Source: Pseudomonas fuscovaginae SE-1
Lineage (GTDB): Bacteria; Pseudomonadota; Gammaproteobacteria; Pseudomonadales; Pseudomonadaceae
Direction of reading: 5' to 3'
NCBI RefSeq assembly: GCF_000364705.1
Contig: NZ_AQOH01000030.1
Coordinates: forward strand, 1-60,158
DNA length: 60,158 nt
Under the pieces are notes generated by a model that searched no databases, had not been told where the DNA came from, and saw only the letters and a list, made by a program, of their open reading frames with translations. Of the stretch, positions 23,552-30,148 are shown one piece after another. The translations under genes were made by a program, and so were the position numbers. Numbering within the stretch: the first letter of the stretch is position 1; each line of letters opens with the position of its first letter.

Positions 23552-24651
23552 GGGTGTTGATCCGTGCCGACGCATCGGCCGCTATTGGCAGCGGGCATGT
23601 TGCCCGTTGCCTGACGTTGGCCACGGTCCTGCGTGCCAACGGTGCCGAGGTGGTGTTCGCCTGTCGCGAATTGCCCGGCAATGCGCTGGCCCGGCTGGCG
23701 GGGGAGGGGTGGCGTAGTGTGGGCCTGCCGGCGCTCTATCCGGGTGAAGAGCCTGCCAGGGGGATCGAGGCGCCGTTGCCCTGGCAGGCCGATATCGACG
23801 CCCTGCAGAACGGCCTGTCGGGGGAGCCCGCATTCGACTGGATCGTCGTCGACCACTATGGCCTCGACCATCACTGGCAGACCGCTGCCCGGCGCTGGGC
23901 CGGGCGGATCGCGGCGATCGATGACCTGAACAATCGCCAGCATGCGGTGGATCTGCTCTTCGATCAGAATTTCACCGCCAGCGATCCCGCGTACGCCGGA
24001 CGCACCCTGGCGCCTTGTCGGCAATTGCTCGGTCCCCGCTATGCGCTGATCCGCGACGAGTTCTGTCGTGCACCGGTACCGATCAAGCCCCGGGTGGATC
24101 GCGTGCTGGTGAACTTTGGCGGGCTCGACGGTGCGGGGGAAACCTGGAAGGCCATGCTGGCTCTGGCGGATTTCCGGGATTTGCAGGTGGACTTCGTCGC
24201 CGGCACGGCCAATCCGCGCCTGGCGCAGCTGCAGGCGATGGCTGCGGATCGCCCATCGTGGCGGGTGCGGACCTTCGTCCAGGATTTTGCCGAGCTGATG
24301 GCCGCTGCCGACCTGTTCATCGGCGCTGGCGGCGGTACCAGTTGGGAGCGCGCCGCGCTGGGGCTGCCGACCCTGTGTATCGCCGTGGCCGAGAACCAGC
24401 AGGCCAATGCCGAACGGCTGGCGGCGGCGGGGGCTCACCTCTATCTCGGCCCCTGCCAGGCGGTGGATGTCGGTCACCTGAAGCAGGCGGTGGAGGACGT
24501 GCTCGGCGATGTCGACCTGCGCCGCAGCCTGGCCGAGCGTTCGCGCAGCCTGGTCGACGGGCAGGGTGCGCGGCGTTTCGCCAGCGCCCTGCTGGGCGAG
24601 AGTTTCCTTGTTTCTCAACAGCGGCAGGGCCCAGTCGGTCAGCCGTTTTGA
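23548..24651 (+). CDS. pseG: UDP-2,4-diacetamido-2,4,6-trideoxy-beta-L-altropyranose hydrolase PseG
   Basis: 367 aa GT-B-fold nucleotide-sugar hydrolase that releases UDP and 6-deoxy-AltdiNAc. The start is the GTG at 23548, preceded by GGAGGAGAG. VLIRADASAAIGSGHVARCL is the family hallmark; VVDHYGLDHHWQ, AIDDLNNR and the C-terminal FIGAGGGTSWERAALGLPTL segment are also present. There is no GNAT acetyltransferase fusion at the C-terminus, which matters because no separate pseH is seen. Followed by pseI after 23 bases. Confidence 0.92.
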   Translation: MRVLIRADASAAIGSGHVARCLTLATVLRANGAEVVFACRELPGNALARLAGEGWRSVGLPALYPGEEPARGIEAPLPWQADIDALQNGLSGEPAFDWIVVDHYGLDHHWQTAARRWAGRIAAIDDLNNRQHAVDLLFDQNFTASDPAYAGRTLAPCRQLLGPRYALIRDEFCRAPVPIKPRVDRVLVNFGGLDGAGETWKAMLALADFRDLQVDFVAGTANPRLAQLQAMAADRPSWRVRTFVQDFAELMAAADLFIGAGGGTSWERAALGLPTLCIAVAENQQANAERLAAAGAHLYLGPCQAVDVGHLKQAVEDVLGDVDLRRSLAERSRSLVDGQGARRFASALLGESFLVSQQRQGPVGQPF

Positions 24652-24674
24652 CTGTGCAGTGAAGGATCAGCTCC

Positions 24675-25727
24675 ATGACTAGTTTCAAGATCGGCCAGCG
24701 TCTGGTTGGCTCGGAAGCACCGCCTTTCGTCATTGCCGAAATGAGCGGCAACCACAACCAGTCGCTGGAGGTGGCCCTGCGGATCGTCGAGGCGGCGGCC
24801 AAGGCCGGTGCCCATGCGTTGAAGTTGCAGACCTACACTGCCGACACCATGACGCTGGACCTGGCAGAGGGCGAGTTCTTCATCAAGGATCCCGGCAGCC
24901 TGTGGGTCGGTTCGTCGCTCTATGACCTCTACGAGAAGGCCCATACGCCTTGGGAATGGCATGCGCCGATCTTCGCCCGGGCCCGGGAACTGGGAATGCT
25001 GGCGTTCTCCACCCCCTTCGACGAAACGGCCGTGGATTTTCTCGAGAGTCTCGAGGTGCCGGCCTACAAGATCGCCAGTTTCGAGAATACCGACCTGCCG
25101 CTGATCCGCCGGGTGGCCGCCACGGGCAAGCCGTTGATCATCTCCACCGGCATGGCCAGCGTGGCCGAACTGGATGAGACGGTTCGTGCCGCGCGGGCCG
25201 CCGGCTGCCAGGACCTGGTGTTGCTGAAGTGCACCAGCACCTACCCGGCGTCGCCGCTCAACAGCCATATCCGCACCATTGCCCACTTGCAACAGCTGTT
25301 TGGCTGCCAGGTGGGGCTCTCCGATCATTCCATGGGCGTTGGTGTCGCGGTGGCGGCGGTGGCGCTCGGTGCCACCGTGGTGGAGAAACACTTTACGCTC
25401 GACCGTGCCGCTGGTGGCGTGGACGCCAGCTTCTCCCTGGAGCCGGCCGAACTGGCCAGCCTGGTGGTGGAGACCGAACGGGCCTGGCAGGCATTGGGGC
25501 AGGTGCGCTATGGCGCTACCGAGGCGGAGCGCAAATCCCTGGCCTACCGGCGTTCGTTGTACGTGGTGCAGGATATCGACGAGGGTGAGCCCTTCACCGC
25601 GCAGAACGTGCGGGCGATCCGTCCCGGCCTGGGGCTGGCGCCGAAACATGTCGATGGCGTGCTCGGGCGCAAGGCCCGGGTGTCCCTGAAACGCGGTACG
25701 CCGTTGGACTGGTCGTTGATCCAATAG
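24675..25727 (+). CDS. pseI: Pseudaminic acid synthase PseI
   Basis: 350 aa NeuB-family enzyme that condenses 6-deoxy-AltdiNAc with phosphoenolpyruvate. The TIM-barrel N-terminal part has PFVIAEMSGNHNQSLEVAL, GAHALKLQTYTADTMTLD, STPFDETAVDFLESL and LSDHSMGVGVAVAA; about residues 285-350 form the SAF (antifreeze-like) domain (SLYVVQDIDEGEPFTAQNVR). The AEMSGNHN motif is the PseI form rather than the NeuB or LegI form. Last gene of the pse group; a 232-base gap follows. Confidence 0.94.
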   Translation: MTSFKIGQRLVGSEAPPFVIAEMSGNHNQSLEVALRIVEAAAKAGAHALKLQTYTADTMTLDLAEGEFFIKDPGSLWVGSSLYDLYEKAHTPWEWHAPIFARARELGMLAFSTPFDETAVDFLESLEVPAYKIASFENTDLPLIRRVAATGKPLIISTGMASVAELDETVRAARAAGCQDLVLLKCTSTYPASPLNSHIRTIAHLQQLFGCQVGLSDHSMGVGVAVAAVALGATVVEKHFTLDRAAGGVDASFSLEPAELASLVVETERAWQALGQVRYGATEAERKSLAYRRSLYVVQDIDEGEPFTAQNVRAIRPGLGLAPKHVDGVLGRKARVSLKRGTPLDWSLIQ

Positions 25728-25959
25728 CCTCCTGGGCATCGATTCGGGCAAAATAGGCGTGACTTGTGAGTCATGACGCGCATCTTCACAATATTGTATT
25801 TTCCGGGGATGTGGGCACCTGAGCCTTTTCGGTCGGTGATTGCCCCTTCTTATCCGCCGTTTTCGCCCTGTCTTGGGGGGACGGAAAGCCCCTGTTGATC
25901 GGCGCCCCTCGATGCCTGCGAGCGGTGATATTCAGCTGTTTATTATTTGGGAATTCATA
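25728..25959. other. AT-richer gap before the KAS III gene
   Basis: A 232-base non-coding stretch with locally lower GC than its surroundings. It holds the inverted repeat TGACT-TGTG-AGTCA at 25760-25773, followed by an AT-rich run (CAATATTGTATTTT) that could contain a -10 element. No sigma-54 or FliA consensus is seen. A promoter for the KAS III gene probably lies here, but I cannot place it exactly. Confidence 0.3.
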
Positions 25960-26886
25960 ATGATTGGCATAAAAAGCATTGCCAGTTACGTGCCGACAGC
26001 CGGCGTGGACAACTACGCTCAGGGTGCCAAATTCGCCAAGGATGAAGAGTTCATCCTGGGCAAGATCGGTTCCGCCTTCCTGCCGCGCAAAGACGCCGGG
26101 CAGGAAACCTCGGACCTGTGTGTCGAAGCGGCGAATGCCTTGTTCGCCAGCAATCCGCAACTCAAGCGAGAGAACATCGATGCGCTGATCGTCGTGACCC
26201 AGAACGGTGACGAGGAAGGCCTGCCGCATACCGCGGCGATCGTCCAGGACAAGCTCGGCCTGCCGACCCACGTGGCGGCGTTCGACATTTCCCTGGGCTG
26301 CTCCGGCTACGTCTATGGCATCTATGCCATGAAGGGCTTCATGGAAGCCGCCGGCCTGAAGAACGGCCTGCTGATCACCGCCGACCCGTATTCGAAGATC
26401 GTCGATCCGGAAGACCGCAACACCACCATGCTGTTCGGCGATGCCGCGACCGCGACCTGGATGGGTGAAGACGCGCCTTGGCAACTGGGCAAGTCGAAGT
26501 TCGGGACCGACGGTTCCGGCGCGCCGCACCTGAAGGTCAGCGACGGTGTGTTCTTCATGAACGGCCGCCAGGTGTTCAATTTTGCCCTGCTCAAGGTGCC
26601 GGCGCACTTGCATGAGTTGCTCGGCGACTCGGGCCTGCAGCCGAGCGATATCGACGCCTTCTGCATCCACCAGGGCAGTGCGGCGATCGTCGACGCGGTG
26701 GCGCGGCGCTTCGAGGACAAGCCGGAGAAGTTCATCAAGGACATGACGGAGACCGGCAACACGGTGTCTTCGAGCATTCCGCTGCTGCTGGAAAAGCACG
26801 TGCTCAACTCGACCTGGAAGCGCGTCGCCCTCAGTGGCTTCGGCGTGGGTCTGTCGTGGGGCTCGGCGATCATTCATCGGCCCTGA
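25960..26886 (+). CDS. Beta-ketoacyl-ACP synthase III (FabH-like)
   Basis: 308 aa from the ATG at 25960; the longer frame starting at 25840 runs through an AT-rich leader and has no family support. It is a KAS III: MIGIKSIASYVPTAGVDN at the N-terminus, catalytic Cys114 in DISLGCSGYVYG, His237 in CIHQGS, Asn267 in TGNTVSSSIPL. The intact Cys-His-Asn triad indicates a true condensing enzyme rather than a KAS III-like sugar acyltransferase. A similar gene sits between glycosyltransferase genes and fliC in P. syringae, where the flagellin sugar carries a 3-hydroxybutanoyl amide. Here it may likewise supply an acyl group for the glycan; this is inference. Confidence 0.85.
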   Translation: MIGIKSIASYVPTAGVDNYAQGAKFAKDEEFILGKIGSAFLPRKDAGQETSDLCVEAANALFASNPQLKRENIDALIVVTQNGDEEGLPHTAAIVQDKLGLPTHVAAFDISLGCSGYVYGIYAMKGFMEAAGLKNGLLITADPYSKIVDPEDRNTTMLFGDAATATWMGEDAPWQLGKSKFGTDGSGAPHLKVSDGVFFMNGRQVFNFALLKVPAHLHELLGDSGLQPSDIDAFCIHQGSAAIVDAVARRFEDKPEKFIKDMTETGNTVSSSIPLLLEKHVLNSTWKRVALSGFGVGLSWGSAIIHRP

Positions 26887-26905
26887 TTCCACAGGGTTGC
26901 AAAGT

Positions 26906-26943
26906 GGCGCTCCAGGTGAGTTAACCTTGAGCGCTATTTTTTT
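26906..26943 (+). terminator. Rho-independent terminator after the KAS III gene
   Basis: GGCGCTCCAGGT (26906-26917) pairs with ACCTTGAGCGCT (26924-26935) with one internal and one terminal mismatch, and seven Ts follow at 26937-26943. It separates the KAS III gene from the Maf gene, whose start codon is only 18 bases beyond the T-run. Confidence 0.75.
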
Positions 26944-26960
26944 GCGCGGAGCGAGGCAGG

Positions 26961-28253
26961 ATGAGCGACAGCTTTGAGCGGAACGCACGGATCATTGAGG
27001 TGCGTTGGCCGGGTGTTTGGCAACGCCTGCGGGCCGAGGCTGACGATGGCTTGCCGGTGGAGTTGGTCGAAGGGCAGGGGTCGACCCTGAGCGTCGCCGG
27101 CGTGCAATTGACCAGTCGCCATGATCGTACCGCCGAGGCGCGTCTGCAGGCCTCGGTCCTGCCGCCCGACAGTGCGGTGCTGCATGTCTACGGCACGGGG
27201 TTGGGTGACCTGCAGCAGGTGCTGCTGGAGTCGCCGCGGTTGCAGCGCCTGAACGTGCATATTCTCAATGGCGCGTTGTTCAGGCTGGTGCTCGGCCTGC
27301 TCGAACAGGACGGCTGGCTGGCCGATCCGCGGGTCGAGCTGAGTTATGCGGCCGATCATCCGGAAATCCTCTTTCCGTTCTTTGCGTTGCCGGCCGAACT
27401 GGTCCTGGCCGATGATTTCAACGCGCGGATGCGCGATCGCCTGGTGGCTGAGGTGCATCTGAGCTTCAGCAATCGGGAATTCGACCCGCAGTCACCGGAG
27501 ATTCTCCAGCGCTTGCGCGAGAGTCGCGAGATCTTTGCCGCCGATCGCGATGTGGCCGAGTTGTTCGCCACGCAGGCGGGGCAGCACATCTACGTGATCG
27601 GCACGGGGCCGACGCTTGAGCAGCACTTCGATGCACTGCGCGCAATCCGCTCCAGCGACCGGCGCCCGCTATTCATCTGCGCCGATACGGCCTACCTGCC
27701 ACTGCATGAGCAGGGCATCAAGCCTGACCTGGTCGTGAGCATCGACCAGCGGATCGGCTTCAGGCACCTGCCACCGGAGGCGTCCGCAGGGGTTTCGCTG
27801 GCCTACATGCCCATGAGTGATCCCGAGGTGCTCCGGGCCTGGCAGGGGCCGCGCTATGGCGCCTACTCCGCCAGCCCGATCTATGCGGCGGTTCGCCAGC
27901 AGTTTGAGCGCGGTCTGCTGTATGTCGGTGGCAGCGTGCTGCACCCGGCGGTGGACCTGGCGGTGAAGATGGGGGCGGCGACCATCACCCTGTTCGGTGC
28001 CGACTTCGCCTTCCCGATGAACAAGACCCATGCCGGCTGGAGGGATGGCGAGCTGGGTTCGCGGATCGACGAGGCGCAGCATTGGGTGTTGGATGGCAAT
28101 GGCCGGCGGGTCCGCACGCAGTTGAATTTCCGCCGCTATCTTTGTGAGCTGGAACGCTACATCGCCGCGCATCCGCAGGTGCGTTTTCTCAACAGCAGCC
28201 GGGCGGGCGCGCAGATCATCGGCAGCGGGTTCGATCAGGAGTTCGTGCAATGA
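26961..28253 (+). CDS. maf: Motility-associated factor (Maf/DUF115) glycosyltransferase
   Basis: 430 aa. The central MAF_flag10/DUF115 domain is recognisable from HIYVIGTGPTLEQHFDALR (about residue 210), FICADTAYLPLHEQGIKPDL, VVSIDQR, YVGGSVLHPAVDLAVKMGA and ITLFGADFAFPMNKTHAG. Maf proteins transfer nonulosonic acids such as CMP-pseudaminic acid to Ser/Thr of flagellin in the cytoplasm before export. The position after pseBCFGI and before fliC fits that role closely. It is shorter than many Maf proteins of about 600-700 aa. Overlaps the next small ORF by four bases (ATGA). Confidence 0.85.
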   Translation: MSDSFERNARIIEVRWPGVWQRLRAEADDGLPVELVEGQGSTLSVAGVQLTSRHDRTAEARLQASVLPPDSAVLHVYGTGLGDLQQVLLESPRLQRLNVHILNGALFRLVLGLLEQDGWLADPRVELSYAADHPEILFPFFALPAELVLADDFNARMRDRLVAEVHLSFSNREFDPQSPEILQRLRESREIFAADRDVAELFATQAGQHIYVIGTGPTLEQHFDALRAIRSSDRRPLFICADTAYLPLHEQGIKPDLVVSIDQRIGFRHLPPEASAGVSLAYMPMSDPEVLRAWQGPRYGAYSASPIYAAVRQQFERGLLYVGGSVLHPAVDLAVKMGAATITLFGADFAFPMNKTHAGWRDGELGSRIDEAQHWVLDGNGRRVRTQLNFRRYLCELERYIAAHPQVRFLNSSRAGAQIIGSGFDQEFVQ

Positions 28254-28543
28254 AGCCCTTCGAGTACAGCATCAGCGAGGCTCAGCGTTGTTCGGCGCTG
28301 TTTCGGTTCGGTCGCGATGTCGAGGCGGCGCTGGTGATGGTCGAGGTCTTCGACGGTATTCAGTCGCAACTCCAGCAGGCGTCCGCCGAGGTGCGGCAGA
28401 GGTGGACGCAACTGCTGCTGTCGATGTTCGATTGCCAGGCGCGTCAGGATTGGCTGGGGTTGGCGGATCTGCTGCAATACGAACTGGTCGCGCTGTTGGA
28501 GGTCGTGCAGAGCGGTCGGTCAGTGTTCGGTGACGAACGGTAA
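28250..28543 (+). CDS. Small conserved-looking protein coupled to maf
   Basis: 97 aa, start codon overlapping the maf stop (ATGA), which argues that it is translated. I do not recognise a family. The sequence looks largely alpha-helical and soluble, with no signal peptide or membrane segment; it is rich in Gln, Leu and Val (for example MVEVFDGIQSQLQQASAEV and LADLLQYELVALLEVV). It resembles in size and helical character the flagellar export chaperones FliS and FliT, and being between maf and fliC it might help present flagellin to Maf. That role is speculation. Confidence 0.65.
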   Translation: MKPFEYSISEAQRCSALFRFGRDVEAALVMVEVFDGIQSQLQQASAEVRQRWTQLLLSMFDCQARQDWLGLADLLQYELVALLEVVQSGRSVFGDER

Positions 28544-28612
28544 GGTGTAGGCGGTTCTCTGGCGCCATTTTTCCTCTACAGGTGCGCGCTAAGCCCTTGT
28601 TTTTAGAGGGGT

Positions 28613-28660
28613 GGCAGGTTGCTAGCAAATTTTTTGAAAAAAGCCCTCAAGCAACCTGCC
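28613..28660. promoter_or_regulatory. Perfect 11-bp inverted repeat overlapping the fliC promoter
   Basis: GGCAGGTTGCT (28613-28623) and AGCAACCTGCC (28650-28660) are perfect mirror arms. The 26-base centre itself contains TTTTTTGAAAAAA. The right arm starts inside the -35 element of the fliC FliA promoter and fills most of its spacer, so protein binding or cruciform formation here would compete with sigma-28 polymerase. Confidence 0.6.
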
Positions 28661-28673
28661 ATACCGACGATAA
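28647..28673 (+). promoter_or_regulatory. FliA (sigma-28) promoter of fliC
   Basis: TCAAGCAA (28647-28654), an 11-base spacer, then GACGATAA (28666-28673), compared with the consensus TAAAGTTT-N11-GCCGATAA. The -10 matches at seven of eight positions. Transcription should begin near 28680 and leave an untranslated leader of about 75 bases ahead of fliC. Confidence 0.85.
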
Positions 28674-28754
28674 CTATTACGAAGGTTCTCTAGGCCACAC
28701 CCGGCGGTTGCCAGGGCCGGAAGCCGTAGTACACCACCCAACGAGGAATTCGTC

Positions 28755-29615
28755 ATGGCTTTAACTGTAAACACCAACACTACGTCGCTGAACGTTCAGA
28801 AGAACCTGAACCGTGCTTCCGATGCCCTGTCTGTCTCCATGCAGCGCCTGTCTTCCGGTCTGAAAATCAACAGCGCCAAAGACGACGCCGCCGGTCTGCA
28901 GATCTCGAACCGTATGTCTTCGCAGATCCGTGGTAACACCCAGGCCGTTCAGAACGCCAACGACGGTATCTCCGTTGCCCAGACCGCTGAAGGCGCTCTG
29001 CAAGCTTCGACCGACATTCTGCAGCGTATGCGTGAACTGGCTGTCAAGGCCCGTAACGGAACCAACGGTACTGCCGACCAGACCGCTACCAACTCCGAAT
29101 TCGCTCAGATGTCTGACGAATTGACCCGTATCGCTCAGTCCACCAACCTGAACGGCAAGTTCCTGCTGGACGGTTCGGCTGGTACCGTGACTCTGCAAGT
29201 CGGCGCCAACACCGGCAGTGCCAACCACATCGACCTGGTACTGAGCTCGAAGTTCGACGCCGCCAGCCTGTCGGTAGGTAGCGGTACTGTGGTTCTGACC
29301 GGTACTTCCGGTACTGGTGCAGGTTCGGCCTCGCAGAACATCGACAACGCGATCACCGCGATCGACGCGGCAATCGCCAAAATCGGTACCACCCGTGCCA
29401 ACCTGGGTGCTTCGCAGAACCGTCTGAGCAGCACCATCCAGAACCTGCAGAACATCAACGAAAACACCACTGCTGCACAAGGCCGCGTACAAGATACCGA
29501 CTTCGCCGCGGAAACTGCTAACCTGACCAAGCAGCAGACCCTGCAACAGGCTTCCACCTCTGTTCTGGCTCAGGCTAACCAACTGCCTTCCGCTGTACTG
29601 AAGCTGCTTCAGTAA
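28755..29615 (+). CDS. fliC: Flagellin FliC
   Basis: 286 aa, a short flagellin with essentially D0 and D1 plus a reduced variable part (about residues 140-200). The N-terminus MALTVNTNTTSLNVQKNLNR and the C-terminal QQASTSVLAQANQLPSAVL followed by KLLQ are canonical. The plant-recognised flg22 segment covers residues 30-51 and begins QRLSSGLKINSAK. The Ser/Thr-rich centre (GSGTVVLTGTSGTGAGSAS) offers likely O-glycosylation sites for the upstream glycosyltransferases. Own FliA promoter, ribosome site ACGAGGA, and a strong terminator downstream, matching a very highly expressed gene. Confidence 0.98.
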   Translation: MALTVNTNTTSLNVQKNLNRASDALSVSMQRLSSGLKINSAKDDAAGLQISNRMSSQIRGNTQAVQNANDGISVAQTAEGALQASTDILQRMRELAVKARNGTNGTADQTATNSEFAQMSDELTRIAQSTNLNGKFLLDGSAGTVTLQVGANTGSANHIDLVLSSKFDAASLSVGSGTVVLTGTSGTGAGSASQNIDNAITAIDAAIAKIGTTRANLGASQNRLSSTIQNLQNINENTTAAQGRVQDTDFAAETANLTKQQTLQQASTSVLAQANQLPSAVLKLLQ

Positions 29616-29631
29616 TTTCGGAATGAGTTTT

Positions 29632-29669
29632 GGCGGGGGAGTGTGCTTGCCACGCTCTCTCGCCTTTTT
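29632..29669 (+). terminator. Rho-independent terminator of fliC
   Basis: GGCGGGGGAGTGTG (29632-29645) can pair, with G-U pairs, with CCACGCTCTCTCGCC (29650-29664) around a CTTG loop, followed by TTTTTA. Located 16 bases after the fliC stop. Confidence 0.85.
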
Positions 29670-29688
29670 ACGTTGAGAGGTGATGAAG

Positions 29689-30066
29689 ATGGACATGAGT
29701 GTAAAGCTTAATCTGTCTTACCCAGCTGTTCTGCCGGCCAGTTCCAACAGCGCCCCTGTGGCTGACAAATCGGCTGCGGCGCCTCAGGCGGACAAGGTGC
29801 AAGCAGCTCCCGACACCGACGCCACCAACAAGGATGCGGATTCCTCCGAAAGACTCAAGCGGGCTGTTCAGGACATCGAAAAGTTCGTGCAGTCGATCAA
29901 GCGCAACCTGGAGTTCTCGATTGACGAACACTCCGGGAAAGTCATCGTCAAGGTCATCGCCAGCGAGACGGGTGAAGTGGTCAGGCAGATCCCTTCCGCC
30001 GAGGCCATGAAGTTGGCGGACAGTCTGAGTTCGGCGAGCAGTGTGCTGTTCGATGGAAAAGCCTGA
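29689..30066 (+). CDS. flaG: FlaG family protein
   Basis: 125 aa from the ATG at 29689, eight bases after the GAGAGG ribosome site; the GTG at 29680 and ATG at 29683 are too close to it. The N-terminal half is Ala/Ser/Asp-rich and low-complexity. The C-terminal FlaG domain reads LKRAVQDIEKFVQSIKRNLE, then FSIDEHSGKVIVKVI and GEVVRQIPSAEAMKLAD. FlaG influences filament length in Pseudomonas and other polar flagellates. It lies between fliC and fliD as usual. Confidence 0.93.
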   Translation: MDMSVKLNLSYPAVLPASSNSAPVADKSAAAPQADKVQAAPDTDATNKDADSSERLKRAVQDIEKFVQSIKRNLEFSIDEHSGKVIVKVIASETGEVVRQIPSAEAMKLADSLSSASSVLFDGKA

Positions 30067-30096
30067 CAACTGGCATGAATAGTGTTTGCAGGATCT

Positions 30097-30117
30097 TTGA
30101 CTGCTGATGAAGGTCAA
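30097..30117. promoter_or_regulatory. TTGAC-N11-GTCAA dyad upstream of fliD
   Basis: TTGAC at 30097-30101 is mirrored by GTCAA at 30113-30117 in the 82-base gap between flaG and fliD. This is a candidate protein-binding dyad only; its half-site orientation differs from the usual FleQ GTC...GAC box. Confidence 0.25.
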
Positions 30118-30148
30118 AAGACCGGCAGCAACCTGACGGGAGAGGCAC

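Noticed and set aside
30073..30092. TGGCATG...TTTGCA before fliD as a sigma-54 promoter
   Set aside because: GG-to-GC distance is 16 instead of 12 bases.
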